Source: Epiperipatus broadwayi (taxonomy: Eukaryota; Onychophora; Udeonychophora; Euonychophora; Peripatidae). Taken from it: a DNA stretch of 64,000 nucleotides. The DNA lies in assembly GCA_028023455.1 (NCBI GenBank), contig JAQFVV010012441.1, forward strand, positions 3,903,911-3,967,910, written 5' to 3'. The notes below the pieces were generated by a model that searched no databases, was not told the DNA's origin, and worked only from the letters and a program-made list of their open reading frames with translations. The translations under genes were made by a program, and so were the position numbers. The stretch's first letter is position 1, and the number at the start of each line of letters is the position of its first letter. Of the stretch, positions 23,216-35,005 are shown piece after piece.

Positions 23216-24470
23216 CAAATTACTATTATTTATTAAACTAAAGATCAGCCTTTCAAGCTAATGCACATGCACTTTATGAATCTTAATAATAAATGAATAC
23301 TTTCATTTTCAACACAAGGTAAAGTCTTTGCGAAAGAATAGAATGAATCCACCTATTCTTTCAACACAAACGCTTAAATATGGGCAAATCGTAAGCACTG
23401 GAAATGAAAGTGGGAAGATAAACCAATCACTTTAAATGACTTTTTACTATGTCTGAATGAATGATGCCTGCAAAATTTTCTAGAATTTACGATACATCAT
23501 TCTTAAATGAAACTAAACATATGTAAATGAGATATTTATTTTATATAGTGTGATGTTTATGAATTGTAATAAACTAAGGATCAGCTTTGCAAGCTAATGC
23601 ACATGTGCTTTATGAATCTTAATAATAAATGAATACTTTCATTTCCAACACAAGATAAAGTCTTTGCGAAAGAATAGAATGAATCCACCTATTCTTTCAA
23701 CCCAAACACTTAAGCATGGGCAAATCTTAAGCACTAGAAATGAAAGTGTGAAGATAAACCAATCACTTTAAATTACATTTTAATGCTTATTTATATATAT
23801 ATGATTAAGTTTCAGTTGGAATGACGCTTAGTAAATTCTAGAAAATTTCATCGATGTCATTCATTCAGATATTGTATATAGTAATTTAAAGTGACCATTA
23901 TATTGTCACACCTTCTGTGCCAGTACTTCAGATTTGCTCATATATAAATATTTGAGTCGTAGGAATAAGAGGGATTCTTTTTATTCCTGCATAAATTCTA
24001 TATCTTGTATTGGTCAGAGGGTATTCATTTATTAATTAACACCCCCAAAGCGTTTGCACAATTGGCTTGAAAGGCCGATATGAATATAATTACAAATTGT
24101 ATACAGACGCTATAAAAATAAATGCTTATTTATATATATGTCTAGTTTCATTTAAGAATGACATATCATAAATTCTAGAAAATTTCACAGGCGTCATTCA
24201 TTCAGACATAGTAAAAAGTAATTTAAAGTGATTGGTTTATCTTCACGCTTTCATTTCCAGTGCTTAAGATTTGCCCGAACTTAAGCATTTGGATTGAAAG
24301 AATAGGTAGATTCATTCTATTCTTTCACAAAGACTTTATCTTGTGTTGGAAATGAAAGTATTCATTTATTATTAAGATTCATAAAGCGCATGTGCATTAG
24401 CTTGAAAAGTTGACCTTTAGTTTATTACAATTCATAAACATCATGCTATATAAAATAAATATCTCATTTA
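23216..24470. repeat. Cluster of four repeat units, two forward then two inverted
   Basis: Unit 1 (23237-23560) and unit 2 (23570-23795) are direct copies sharing blocks such as gctaatgcacatg, aaagtctttgcgaaagaatag and gaatccacctattctttca. Units 3 (about 23796-24110, more diverged) and 4 (about 24111-24470) are the reverse complement. The whole block therefore reads as a large imperfect palindrome and is inserted in X copy C. No coding frame. A diverged member is at the window start. Confidence 0.85.
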
Positions 24471-24750
24471 CATATTATTTATTAACAAAATGTAAATTGC
24501 ACATAAAAAATAATTCTATAAAAACATATTACAAAAATATATTATCTCAAAGCATGGAAAATCATGTCTCATGGCCAAAAACATAGAGAATAAAAATATG
24601 AAGGTAAAAAATTCAAAGGGGTTAACTTAACTTTACATTCTCAGAGATTTACCTTTGACCTTAATGACTATCAAACGTTTTATTTAAAGTGGTAATAAAA
24701 AAAATTAACTGAGAAAAAAATAACACCATTCATTTATTTAATTGCATATT

Positions 24751-25064
24751 CATCCACATTACAACTATTAACTGTTTATTAACCTAATAATTATTTATTA
24801 ATTCATTTTTTGGTTGTCTCTCTATTTATGTATCTATCAATGCATTATTTTTATCTGCTCTCTATCTGTTTATCAAGATTTTTACCTATTTTTTATCAAT
24901 CTCTCTAGCAGCTTATTTATTTATTGTGTTTCTATTTGTTTATTAATATATCTTCCTTATTTTCTATATATAGGGAGCATACAATAAAAGCTTGTAAAAG
25001 CAATATCACAGTATTTATGACTTGCTTTATTGATTAGTATATATATCTGACTATATATTTATCT
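24751..25064. repeat. Degenerate TCTA/TTTA tetranucleotide tract
   Basis: Low-complexity sequence rich in tctatc, tttatc and tctgtt steps, not a clean array. It forms one array with 28090-28915, split by the RTE insertion. In X orientation this tract lies upstream of X, as the GATA tract does for X copy A. Confidence 0.75.
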
Positions 25065-25320
25065 TCATTCTGCCTTATCGGGCACTGAGAAGAAAGACCA
25101 TGGTGTTTCTTGATCTTAAACTCAGAGGTAAAAAGCCAATAAACTCACCACAATGGCTAATGCGTGTTGGTGAGCAGCCCATATGTTTATTCATATAGTA
25201 ATAACAGCTGCAACGACAAGAACGTATGGAGTGGACATTAGGAATTTGCCCTGCTTGGTTCCTTTAAGGCCTCCAAGAGGAATCAAAGGGTCTCCTTTTA
25301 GTTAATAGCAAACTCCTTTC
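25065..25320 (-). other. Inverted 5' segment of RTE copy 1
   Basis: Reverse complement of 35030-35300: shared blocks include accatggtgtttcttgatct, tcagaggtaaaa, and ggtctccttt...agttaatagca. The same 5' region in the non-inverted orientation is also seen at 60486-60720, so the orientation in copy 1 is the derived one. Confidence 0.88.
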
Positions 25321-25393
25321 TAAATGGGATATTATTGGACTTTGTGAAGTTAGAAGAAAAGGTGAAGAGACAATTGATTTAAAAAGTGGACAT

Positions 25394-25729
25394 ATGCTCT
25401 ATTATAAAGGCACAAATATTGGAAATACAAGTGGAGTAGGATTCATTATAAATAAAAAGTGGAAGAACAATATTGTGGAGATTGATGGTGTATCAGACAG
25501 AGTGGCAAGATTAGTTATACAACTTAATAGCAGTTATCAAATGCAGATAATTCAGGTTTATGCCCCAACAAGTTCTCACAGTGATGAAGTAGTAGAAGAT
25601 TTTTATATGGATGTACAAAAGGCTTTTGATCAGAGTAAACAACATTTTAAAATTGTTATGGGAGATTTTAATGCTAGAATTGGTAAACAAATGAAAGATG
25701 AAAGTGTTGTAGGTAATTTTGGTTATGAG
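25394..25729 (+). pseudogene. RTE endonuclease region, frameshifted
   Basis: This open segment holds the middle of an apurinic-type endonuclease; the frame continues upstream to about 25322 with KWDIIGLCEVRRKG, equivalent to the metal-binding glutamate region. GDFNARIG occurs at residues 90-97 of the segment. The frame is lost at about 25727 by one extra A (compare copy 2 at 35931), and a second extra base in a T run at about 25800 shifts it again. The enzyme would nick the target DNA to start reverse transcription. The N-terminal part is missing because of the 5' inversion. Confidence 0.88.
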
Positions 25730-25863
25730 TAATAGAAATGAGAGAGGACATAGACTTGTGGAGTTTGCAGAGAAGGAAAAACTTTATATTATGAATTCTT
25801 TTTTTTGAGAAAAATGTTAGAAGGAAATGGACATGGAAGCATCCAAATGAAGGTACAGCAGAA

Positions 25864-28062
25864 TTGGATTATATTTTGACTAACAGGAAATACATATTTC
25901 AAGATTGTAATGTTCTTAATAAATTTAACACAGGAAGTGATCATCGATTAGTAAGGGGTAAGATACATGTTAATGTAAAACTAGAGAGACAAAAATTATT
26001 AAGAAAAACTATATTTACAGTTGATATTCCTAATCTTCAGAAACATTCTAATGAATTTAAATTAGAACTTACAAATCGGTTTCAAGTATTAGTAGATTTT
26101 GAACATGATTCAGATTTGAATGAAATTAATATGAAAATAACTGATACACTTTTAAAAACTGCAACAAAGATAGCTGGTAGAAAAAAGCAGCAATTGACTA
26201 ATAAAATTTCTACTGAGACTAGAGAACTTATGAAGAAAAGAAGGAATATGAAGATATGCAAGAATGATGCATTAAAAAGAATTGAATATCTCAAATTTTG
26301 TAAAATGGTGCGGAAAAGAGTTGAAAATGATATAAGAAAGTATAACTGTGAACTAGCAAGAAAAGCTGTAGAAGAAAATAAAAGTCTTAAGAATGTAAAA
26401 CAACATTTTGGTATTGGTAGGAAATTTATATCTGCAATAAGGAGAAAAGATGGTATTATTACTAAAAAGAGGGATGACATCATGAAATTGGTAGAAGATT
26501 TTTATCAAGAATTATATAGTAATAAAGAACAAGTACCTCCTATATCTATTACATCTTCCGAATTGCCCAGAATTTTAAATGAAGAAGTGAGAAATACAAT
26601 TAAATGTATGAAAAAAGGAAAGGCTCCAGGTAATGATGGAATTATAATTGATATATTAAAAGAAGCAGGTGAAGAAACAGAAAAAATATTAGCAAAGTTA
26701 TATACCAAATGTCTAAATGATAAAGATGTACCGGATGATTGGAAGATTGCAGTGATAATATTAATATTTAAAAAAGGTGATAAAGAATATATTAGAAATT
26801 ACAGACCTATCAGCCTTTTATCAGTTTTATATAAAATTTTTACCAAGATAATTACAACTCGTCTACAGAAAACCTTGGATTTTCACCAACCAAGAGAACA
26901 AGCTGGATTTAAAAGTGGTTTTAGTACAGTAGATCATATTCAAGTATTGAGAGAAGTTATAGAAAGGACAAATGAATGTGAGTTGTCATTATGTTTTGGA
27001 TTTGTAGATTATGAAAAGGCATTTGATTCTATAAACATTTCTTCAGTGATTAAAGCATTGGATCATCAAGGTATAGATCCAGGATATTGTCATATTTTAA
27101 AGAATATTTATAAAAATGCAACAGCAAGAATTAGATTACATAATGATACTGGGAAAGTCAACATTGAGAAAGGTGTAAGACAAGGTGACTCCATATCTCC
27201 AAAACTTTTTACAGCAGTGCTGCAAGAAGTATTTTGTGAATTAAAATGGGAAACTAAAGGAGTGAAAGTAAATGGAGATTATTTAAGTCATTTAGATTTC
27301 GCAGATGATGTAGTTGTTTTTGCAAATAATGCTTCCGAGCTGCAGGAAATGTTGCAGGAGTTATCAGATGAAAGTAGGAAAGTAGGACTAAAGATAAATG
27401 TTAAAAAGACTAAAGTAATGTTTAATCGATTTGCTCCAAATATGAAAATAAAGATCGATTATGATGAATTAGAAGAAGTTAAGAGTTACAAATACCTTGG
27501 TCAGATTATTAATACAGATGGAAACATAATAGAGGAAATTAATCATAGAATTAAACTTGGTTGGAATGCTTTTGGTAGAAATAACTTGATATTAAAAGGA
27601 AATATGCCTATGTGTTTGAAAAGAAAGGTTTTTAACAAATGTGTTTTACCAGTTCTTACTTATGGATCTGAGACTTGGACACTTAATAGAAGATCAATAC
27701 AGAGACTTCAGACCACTCAAAGAAGTATGGAGAGATGTATGTTGGGAGTAACAAGAAGAGATCGAAAACGCAATGTATGGGTAAGAGAACAAACAGGTGT
27801 TACTGACCTCATTGAAAAAATTAAAAGATTGAAGTGGAGTTGGGCTGGACCTATTGCTAGAAGAGATGATAATAGATGGACAATTGAAATTTTAAACTGG
27901 ATTCCAAGAGATTGTAAAAGACCCAGAAGGAGACCACATGTAAGATGGATGGATGAAATAAGAAAATGTGTAGGGGTGATGTGGAGAAGAGAAGCTAAAG
28001 ATCGGAGAAGATGGATTAAACTTGGAGAGACCTTCATCCTGCAGTGGACTGATAATGGTTGA
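25864..28062 (+). CDS. RTE LINE ORF: endonuclease C-terminus, reverse transcriptase, C-terminal domain
   Basis: An open frame of 732 codons. It starts inside the endonuclease (DYILTNRK ... GSDHRLV, the conserved SDH near the domain end). The reverse transcriptase begins with KGKAPGNDGI, YRPISLLSVLYKI and AFDSI, where D382 lies in FVDYEKAFD. GVRQGDSISPKLF follows, then FADD at residues 479-482 (27298-27309), giving the catalytic triad D382, D481, D482. KSYKYLGQIINTDG and the RTE-type C-terminal stretch with WAGPIARRDDNRW and RRRPHVRW complete it. All key RT residues are present. The true start lies upstream in the endonuclease but is cut off by two frameshifts, so a full protein is not made as the sequence stands. 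The 3' end is followed by the GAT tail. Confidence 0.92.
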   Translation: MDYILTNRKYIFQDCNVLNKFNTGSDHRLVRGKIHVNVKLERQKLLRKTIFTVDIPNLQKHSNEFKLELTNRFQVLVDFEHDSDLNEINMKITDTLLKTATKIAGRKKQQLTNKISTETRELMKKRRNMKICKNDALKRIEYLKFCKMVRKRVENDIRKYNCELARKAVEENKSLKNVKQHFGIGRKFISAIRRKDGIITKKRDDIMKLVEDFYQELYSNKEQVPPISITSSELPRILNEEVRNTIKCMKKGKAPGNDGIIIDILKEAGEETEKILAKLYTKCLNDKDVPDDWKIAVIILIFKKGDKEYIRNYRPISLLSVLYKIFTKIITTRLQKTLDFHQPREQAGFKSGFSTVDHIQVLREVIERTNECELSLCFGFVDYEKAFDSINISSVIKALDHQGIDPGYCHILKNIYKNATARIRLHNDTGKVNIEKGVRQGDSISPKLFTAVLQEVFCELKWETKGVKVNGDYLSHLDFADDVVVFANNASELQEMLQELSDESRKVGLKINVKKTKVMFNRFAPNMKIKIDYDELEEVKSYKYLGQIINTDGNIIEEINHRIKLGWNAFGRNNLILKGNMPMCLKRKVFNKCVLPVLTYGSETWTLNRRSIQRLQTTQRSMERCMLGVTRRDRKRNVWVREQTGVTDLIEKIKRLKWSWAGPIARRDDNRWTIEILNWIPRDCKRPRRRPHVRWMDEIRKCVGVMWRREAKDRRRWIKLGETFILQWTDNG

Positions 28063-28089
28063 TAATGATGATGATGATGATATTTATCT

Positions 28090-28390
28090 GGTTTTTTATC
28101 TATTTATTTATGCATCCATTTAAACTATCTAGCCAGCCACACATACATTATCTATCATTTATCAGTCTACCTATTTAACTATTATATGCCTTTCCATCTA
28201 TCAGTCACTATCAATTTATCTAACTATCTATTTGTCAGGTATTCTACCTACTTATCCATTTATCTGTTTTTTACTGTCTACTTACTTAGCTATCCAACCA
28301 TTCATTTAATTATGTAGCTAATCAGTCATCCACTAGATGCATTTGTCTGTATACACACCTTTCTAACTACATACCTATTATCTATATGCT
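28090..28390. repeat. Degenerate TCTA tract, right part
   Basis: Continuation of the tract at 24751-25064 after the RTE insertion; steps of tatctatc, ccatctatc and tatttaac with many interruptions. Confidence 0.75.
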
Positions 28391-28912
<522 letters not shown>

Positions 28913-29480
28913 GAAGCAGTCGGATCTGAGTTCTATCCTAGCTTCATGACATCTAGCCATAAACCCACTTCAAACCCTAGTACTTACCTTAAATTTCCGA
29001 TGCAGTGGGGCTTTGTATGTTCAATCCACGCTAATTTCCATAGAGAATAATTTATTTCACAAATGCGTATTAAAATTAATTAGTTTCAGATTTAAATTGA
29101 TCAATTCTATTAATAAATTCATGATAGAATTATTCATGAATTTATATATTATAACTGCATGGATTGTGCGTATATATTTGTAAATATTTAAATATATATA
29201 ATTGTTTAAAAGTTTCATTGTGTCAGGAATGTTTGATTTTATTTTTAAATAATTTGTCAAAGTTTTATTGATTAAAAGCTACATTCTTTGGATAAGCTTT
29301 CAGATTTTCCCTTTCCAAAAACAATAGTTAAAGTTTTATTAATTAGAAAAAAAGATAAGGATTTTCTAATTAAAATCATTTTCTGATTTTAAGAATTCAT
29401 TTTCTAATTAGAAAATGAATTCAAGTTAATGAGTTTAAAAGCCTTATCAAAGGAATGTATCTAAAAACAACTATAATAAA
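28913..29480. other. AT-rich stretch with a perfect 30-bp palindrome at 29393-29422
   Basis: The palindrome reads gaattcattttctaa followed at once by its reverse complement. Wider inverted matches (gataagg near 29354 and ccttatc near 29441) suggest a longer decayed inverted repeat. Nothing else was recognised. Confidence 0.7.
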
Positions 29481-29700
29481 AAAAGCGCTAGCCTGAAGGC
29501 ATCAGAGGACGGTATATATAGCTCTGAAAAGTTTGGAAAAGGGGGGAGCCATCTTTGTTGCAGAAAAGTGCCAGTAAACTATGTGCTGTTCAAAATCATG
29601 AATTCAAAAAGTGTTCCTATCATGGTAAGTGGCTAAACATCAGGAATCTGACTATTGTTTCTGAAGTCCCCTAAAAATCTTCAATGGAACTGCTAAATTC
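29481..29700 (+). promoter_or_regulatory. Possible TATA promoter with a splice-donor-like site
   Basis: A tatatata box at about 29511 is followed at about 30 bp by GC-richer sequence (ggggggagccatctttg), then an ATG at 29599 and a short frame running into atggtaagt at 29623, which fits a splice donor. This could be a first exon, an LTR end, or chance. No downstream exon was identified. Confidence 0.2.
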
Positions 29701-31550
29701 TTTCCAGACCAATCATGCTGCTAAAATCATGAAAATTCATTAAAATACTGTTCAAGTAATCGACCGAATGCATGCCTACATTTTTACCAACCCGGACGTG
29801 TAAAATAAGGGAACCAGCCCCGGAAGAAATGGGTAATATATTTCCATAATGAACCTTAAACTTTCTGGCCAATTTCCGAACTTTATTTTACACTTCCCTT
29901 AAGAGCTCTTTTCATTCTGTAAATGTAATACTCTGTGAAACCCTTTTTATTTATGCTATTTTTAAATTTATATAAATTCTCTCAATCTCTAGTCTTTAAA
30001 TTTTCTCTTTTCTTACTTGGCGGTTCATTTATTATGTTATATATATATTTGTGTGCTTTATTAATGTCGTTTATATTTAATTATATGCCAATAATCTTTC
30101 GACTCGATGAGCTCCTTTGTTCTATTTGCCTCATACAAATAATATAATATTAATTCTAATAGTAGTTCTCGCCCATTAGAACTAAATTTATAAGTTCTAT
30201 CAATCATCGAGTCCAAAGAAATTATTACATGTTTACTATTTTTATAATTAGCTAATAATAAATTATTAGCTCCATTTCAAATCTATGCCCCAGCTATTTT
30301 CTCATGTTTACCAATATGTATTTATTCATATATATATAATGTTAAAATATTTTTGCAAAAGGGCCGATAGAGGAATCAACTAAATATGCTCTAATTCAAA
30401 TTTCAGTTAATTGCTATTTAGATTCAGGAGGGGCACGATGTTTGGGGTATAACTAATATAATTTTATAAATGCTTTGAAATAGTTTTACTTAAAGGCTCA
30501 TTTGACTTTAATTCCTTTGATCAAATCATCATGTAGAGCATTTTATAATTGGGTTTTAGTACTCAAACGGTGACTAGTAAGTCATCATCTTCAACATTGC
30601 TGACGTAGGGCAATCTTCTGCTCCGTTAGGTTGGTCGGTGATAATATTTCTGTTATTTTAAATTATCAAGGAAGAAAGCACTTCCTCTCCTGTTCATATT
30701 AGTCAAAGGGCATAAGACTTGTCAGATGCAAGCCGCCATAGGACTTCGATTATCGACTAGCTATCGTCTTTCAATTTCACTTTATAGTTCATAATTTGTC
30801 AGTACCGTTGCCTCTCTGTTCCGGTAAAGCCCGCTCTGATGCTCATAATTCGTGATGAAGTGATTTAAATTAAAGTCCAATAAATTCTCCGTTATATCTC
30901 AAAATAAGTTTTCTAATAAAGATTAAAAGTTATGCCCTAAAATACGTATCTTCCTCTTCACGAATGGATTTGCGAATGTGAAATAAATATCACATTCTTT
31001 CGTATAAAATTAGAGTAATAATTCCCTTTACTAATGAATACCTTTATCTGCCTTTTATTCCTTGTTGGGGGCATAGACATAGACTTTCAAATATTGCGTA
31101 ATATTTATTGGTATATAATAAGGACCGCCACTCTTATTATAATTATAAACTTTGTTTAAAGGCTAGAGGTGATTAATATAATCATTATTCATTATTCAAA
31201 CAAAGCAAACTATTATTATTAAATATTTTCTAAACACACTTGGTTTCTTAGTTCTTAATTTTTTTATAATTATTTTAATGTTAATGCTCGCTGTCTGTGT
31301 TGGCAACCCGAACATATACATATGATTCGATTTAAAAGTATCCTAAGTTAATTGATTATCCAATATTAGTGTCAGTTCAAGGGTCTCTAATCCTCACCAA
31401 CCATTGAGCTAGTTCCTTGGCGCATAGCACTGTGCCATCGATTTAGATTTCTACTAATCTGAGCTGTTGAGTTGGGTTTGAATTCAGTTTTGAACTGCCT
31501 GAGTTTGGATCAGACTTGCATTCAGGTGGTGGACGTTTTTCAACTGGTAC
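29701..31550. other. Stretch without recognised genes; less repetitive from about 30400
   Basis: From about 30400 to 31450 the sequence has more balanced composition, fewer homopolymers and no visible match to the repeats elsewhere in the window. A 70-codon hydrophobic frame (29935-30147) has no recognised domain. No tRNA, rRNA or conserved protein could be named. Confidence 0.4.
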
Positions 31551-31551
31551 A

Positions 31552-31587
<36 letters not shown>

Positions 31588-34200
31588 TTATCTATCTATC
31601 TATGCCTCTACCATAGCCATCCATCTATCTATCTATCTATTTATCTATCTATCTATGCCTCTACCATAGCCATCCAACTATTTATCTATTTAAATAATAT
31701 CTATCTGTTTAACCCCTTATCTGACCATGCATTTATATGTGTCTCTATCCACTTATTTATGTGCCTATCTGTATATCTATTTATCTGTCTCTATCTGATT
31801 TTATCAGTTTATCCATTTACTCATTTATTTATTTATCTATGTACTTATTCATCCATTTACTCATTTATCTATGTACTTATCCATCCATTTATCTCTACTC
31901 ACTATGTATGTATGTATCTATTGATTTCTCTTTTTAACTATCTATCTAAATTTCTATCTACCCAACAATACATTTGACTATCTGTCTTTTGTTTTAAACA
32001 TCTATCAATCTATCCATATATCTACCTCTGCACCCTTTATCTATTCACCCATCACTTTGTCCATGCATGTAGTTATTTATGTCTATCTACTTTTTGTTTG
32101 GTCATCAATCAATGCCTCTATCTACTTCTCTATCAATGAATTCATTTCCATGCATTCAATTATTTATCTATATCTCAACAATCAATTTATCCATGAATCC
32201 ACCTCTGTACCTATTATCCATATATCTTTTTATTTTACCAACTATTTATTTATTTATCTATTCAACTATTCACCTATACAGATACATAACAACTGATTGG
32301 AGATAGGTAAATACATAGACAGATAAAGGAATAAATAGTTAATATTCAAACCACAGCCTTAAATGTTAAGATATTTCAGCAACACCTCTGAATAAATATA
32401 AAATCTGAACTTCAAACATCTGATTCAAAATAATACCTTTTAGAATTGCATGCTGCAACAATGTTATATATTGGAATTTAGATCTTTTCAAACAAAGAGC
32501 ATGAAATTATATTAGCATTGATTTTAAATTGCTAATAAATAAAATATGTTTAGCTTACGTATGCATTGTTGCAGCATAAATTCAAGAGAGTATTTTCTTT
32601 AAGACAGTTATTTGACATTCAGGCTATATATTCATTCACAGAGGGCATTTGTAAAATATCGTAACATTGGGAAGATGATTTGACTACTTTTTATTTAATT
32701 TTTAGCTAGCAATATGCACAGGAATATTTTCTTGCATATTTTGGAGATAACAATGTTTAGAATGACTAATGTTGTAGTCTTGCTTTGTATATGCAAGTTA
32801 AACATATTTATTAGCAATTTAAGACTATTGCTAATTTAATTTCCTGCTCTTTGTATAGATCTGAATATCAATATAAAACATCATTGTACGGAGATAGATC
32901 ATAATTGAATTGATTAATAGATAAATAATAAATAGGTAAATGGCTGAATAGAAAGCCTGATCAATGGATTGATTAATGAATTCTAGATAGATAGATAAAA
33001 AGATAAATAAATAGATAGATAGATAGAGATAAATAAATAGATAAATAATTAGGTAAATGAATGCTTAGATAAAGTGCAGGTGAATAAAAAAAATGTAGAG
33101 ATTGATATAGTACATAGTTAACTGGATGGTTGGTAGACAAAAAGATGGGTGAAAGGGTGGATAGAAAGAATGTCATATATATATAGGTAGATACATGTAT
33201 AGGACAGAAAAATGAATGGATGAGTATATAGACAGATGAATGCATGGATGGACTAATTGATAGATAACCATATGGATTTAGGTAAATAGATAGATAGAAA
33301 AATAGATAGACAGAAAATATGTACATAGATGGATAGAAAGATAGGTACATAGATAAATAAATGGAGACAAATAAACGGATGACCAGATTAATAGATAGCT
33401 AGTTATGCATGCAAATAGATAGAAAGATCATTGATTAGCTAGACAGTTAAATAATGGTTGGATGCATAAACAAATAGATAGATAAATAAATGGAGACAAA
33501 TAAACAGATGACCAGATTAGTAGATAACTAGTTATGCATGCAAATAGATGATTAGCTAGACAGTTAAATAATGGTTGGATGCATAAACAAATAGATAGAT
33601 AGAAAACCATACAGATAGATTAGCAGGTAGATTAAAAACCAGATAGATACATAGGCTTGTGTTAATTTTAGATAGAGCCGGTAGATGTCACTATGTATGC
33701 AGTATAGGTTATTTTTGTAATTAAGCCATATTGAAAAGGACAAAAATTTAAAATTTGCCGAAAAGAGCTTTTATATGTTTTATTTGTGATGATTATATGA
33801 CTATATTACAGCTATTGTCATATATCATTTTGTTGTTAGTAAAGATATTTTATTATATCTATGATTTATTTTTATTATACATAGATAGATAGAGAAAAAC
33901 AGCTAGATAGATAGACATGTAGTAGATATATAGAGAGACAAATAAATATCGGATAGGCAGTTAGCTATGTATTTAAATGGATGCATAAATAAATGGTTAA
34001 AAAACCAGATAAATAAGTAGACAAATATATAAATAATCAGAGAGACAAATAGAAATTGATAAAAAAGATAGAGGATTATTTCAATAAACACGTACTGAGA
34101 CAGATAAAAAATAAATAGATTGATAGAGAAGCAAATAAAAGATAGATTAATAGATAGTTATTAGGTTGTTAAACAATTAGTAGATGTATGAATAGGTGGG
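31551..34200. mobile_element. Very large foldback with TCTA and GATA arms (candidate)
   Basis: Left arm: TCTA-rich array 31551-32300. Right arm: GATA-rich array 32900-34195, the reverse complement motif. Between them, 32471-32566 and 32784-32872 are inverted copies sharing agatctttt/tatagatct, caaagagca/tgctctttg and gctaataaat. The central loop (about 32570-32780) is AT-rich and noncoding. Both arms are degenerate. X copy A follows directly. It may be one palindromic unit or two inverted neighbours. Confidence 0.6.
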
Positions 34201-34552
34201 TATCTAGACATTTAAATTAATGTACAGGGTTTTTTTCCTCTGCTTAAATTTTTTTATTGCCACATTAAAGTAAACAGTTTGACTTGATCATTGAGATCAA
34301 AGGTGAATCCCTGAGAATGTAAGGTTGACTTCTTTGAATATTTTACCTCCATTTTACTATTCTCCACATATTTGTTATAGGACATGACTTTGCATGTTTT
34401 GAGAAAATAAAATATATTTTTGTAATATGTTTTATAGTTTTATTTTTTTTATGCGTAACTTACATTAAAAATAATTTGTTTGTTTTTTTGGTCATTTATG
34501 TGCTAAACTATTGTTTTTGAGATTTTCCAACCCCTACATTTTTTTGTCCTGA

Positions 34553-34685
34553 AAAGGTGTTCTTTTTTTTTTTTTTTAAGTGTCATAGCATCGGCCGGGA
34601 CGCGAACCTGCAACCCGGGCAACTGCCTGTAAGTGCAAGGCAGTCGCGCTGACCTCTCGACCACCAATGCAAGACAAAGGTGTTC
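34553..34685 (-). mobile_element. tRNA-derived SINE, copy 2, with 10-bp target duplication
   Basis: Minus-strand body 34563-34675, preceded by a T run (the A tail) and flanked by exact aaaggtgttc at 34553-34562 and 34676-34685. A and B boxes are intact. X copy B lacks the insertion at the matching place (about 39105), which supplies the empty site. Confidence 0.95.
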
Positions 34686-35005
34686 ACTTTTATTTTTGTT
34701 TAATAAAATATCCGTAATGTTTTAATTTAATAAGTCAGAATTATAGATAGCATGTATTTATTAATAAAAACCAAACAAAAAATATTTGAGAAAATATTTT
34801 TGATAAAATATCAATTTCAATTTTATAGCTGCAAGAACATATTTTATTCTTTCATAGGTTAATCTATTAATTTTTTTGGTGAATTTATTTTTAATGTTAC
34901 ATTTGCTAATTACTAATATATGCTAAATATTGTTTTTGAAATTTTGATTTTTGCTAATATTTTTTTGATCATTTCTTACTGAATAATATGTTTGATATTT
35001 TGATT

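Larger units (their letters stand above)
22260..24750 (-). repeat. Repeat X, copy C (minus strand), with two insertions
   Basis: Read on the minus strand, this follows the same order of blocks as X copies A and B at 34205 and 38765. It starts with a block like 'tttattaccactt...tttga...tcattaaggtcaaagg' (24700-24640), then 'tgctaaactattattttt' (about 23185), 'caaaatatccataatgttt' (about 23100), the 'gctaaattgtttttggatt' block (22570), and the terminal block around 22400-22260. It is interrupted at 23216-24470 by the inverted repeat cluster and at 22871-23036 by a foldback. X is noncoding and of unknown class. Confidence 0.75.
25055..28089 (+). mobile_element. RTE-clade LINE copy 1, with 10-bp target duplication and 5' inversion
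   Basis: The element body (25065-28079) is bounded by atatttatct at 25055-25064 and 28080-28089. The 3' end is a GAT trinucleotide tail, usual for RTE elements. The first 255 bp (25065-25320) are the reverse complement of the 5' region seen in copy 2 (35030-35300), joined directly to the endonuclease frame. About 250 bp of the 5' region plus the endonuclease start are missing at the junction. This is the pattern expected from twin priming. Two single-base insertions break the coding frame. It is the best preserved element in the window. Confidence 0.92.

Noticed and set aside
26082-28037. Minus-strand frames opposite the RTE ORF
   Set aside because: Shadows of the A-rich coding strand; the plus-strand frame has all reverse transcriptase motifs.
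29935-30147. Nuclear copy of a mitochondrial gene
   Set aside because: The hydrophobic 70-codon frame looks superficially like a mitochondrial membrane protein, but I could not match it to a specific gene and neighbouring sequence gives no rRNA, tRNA or second mitochondrial frame.
31472-34091. Several YLSIYLS-type frames on both strands
   Set aside because: Products of the degenerate TCTA and GATA arrays; no start context, no conserved domain.
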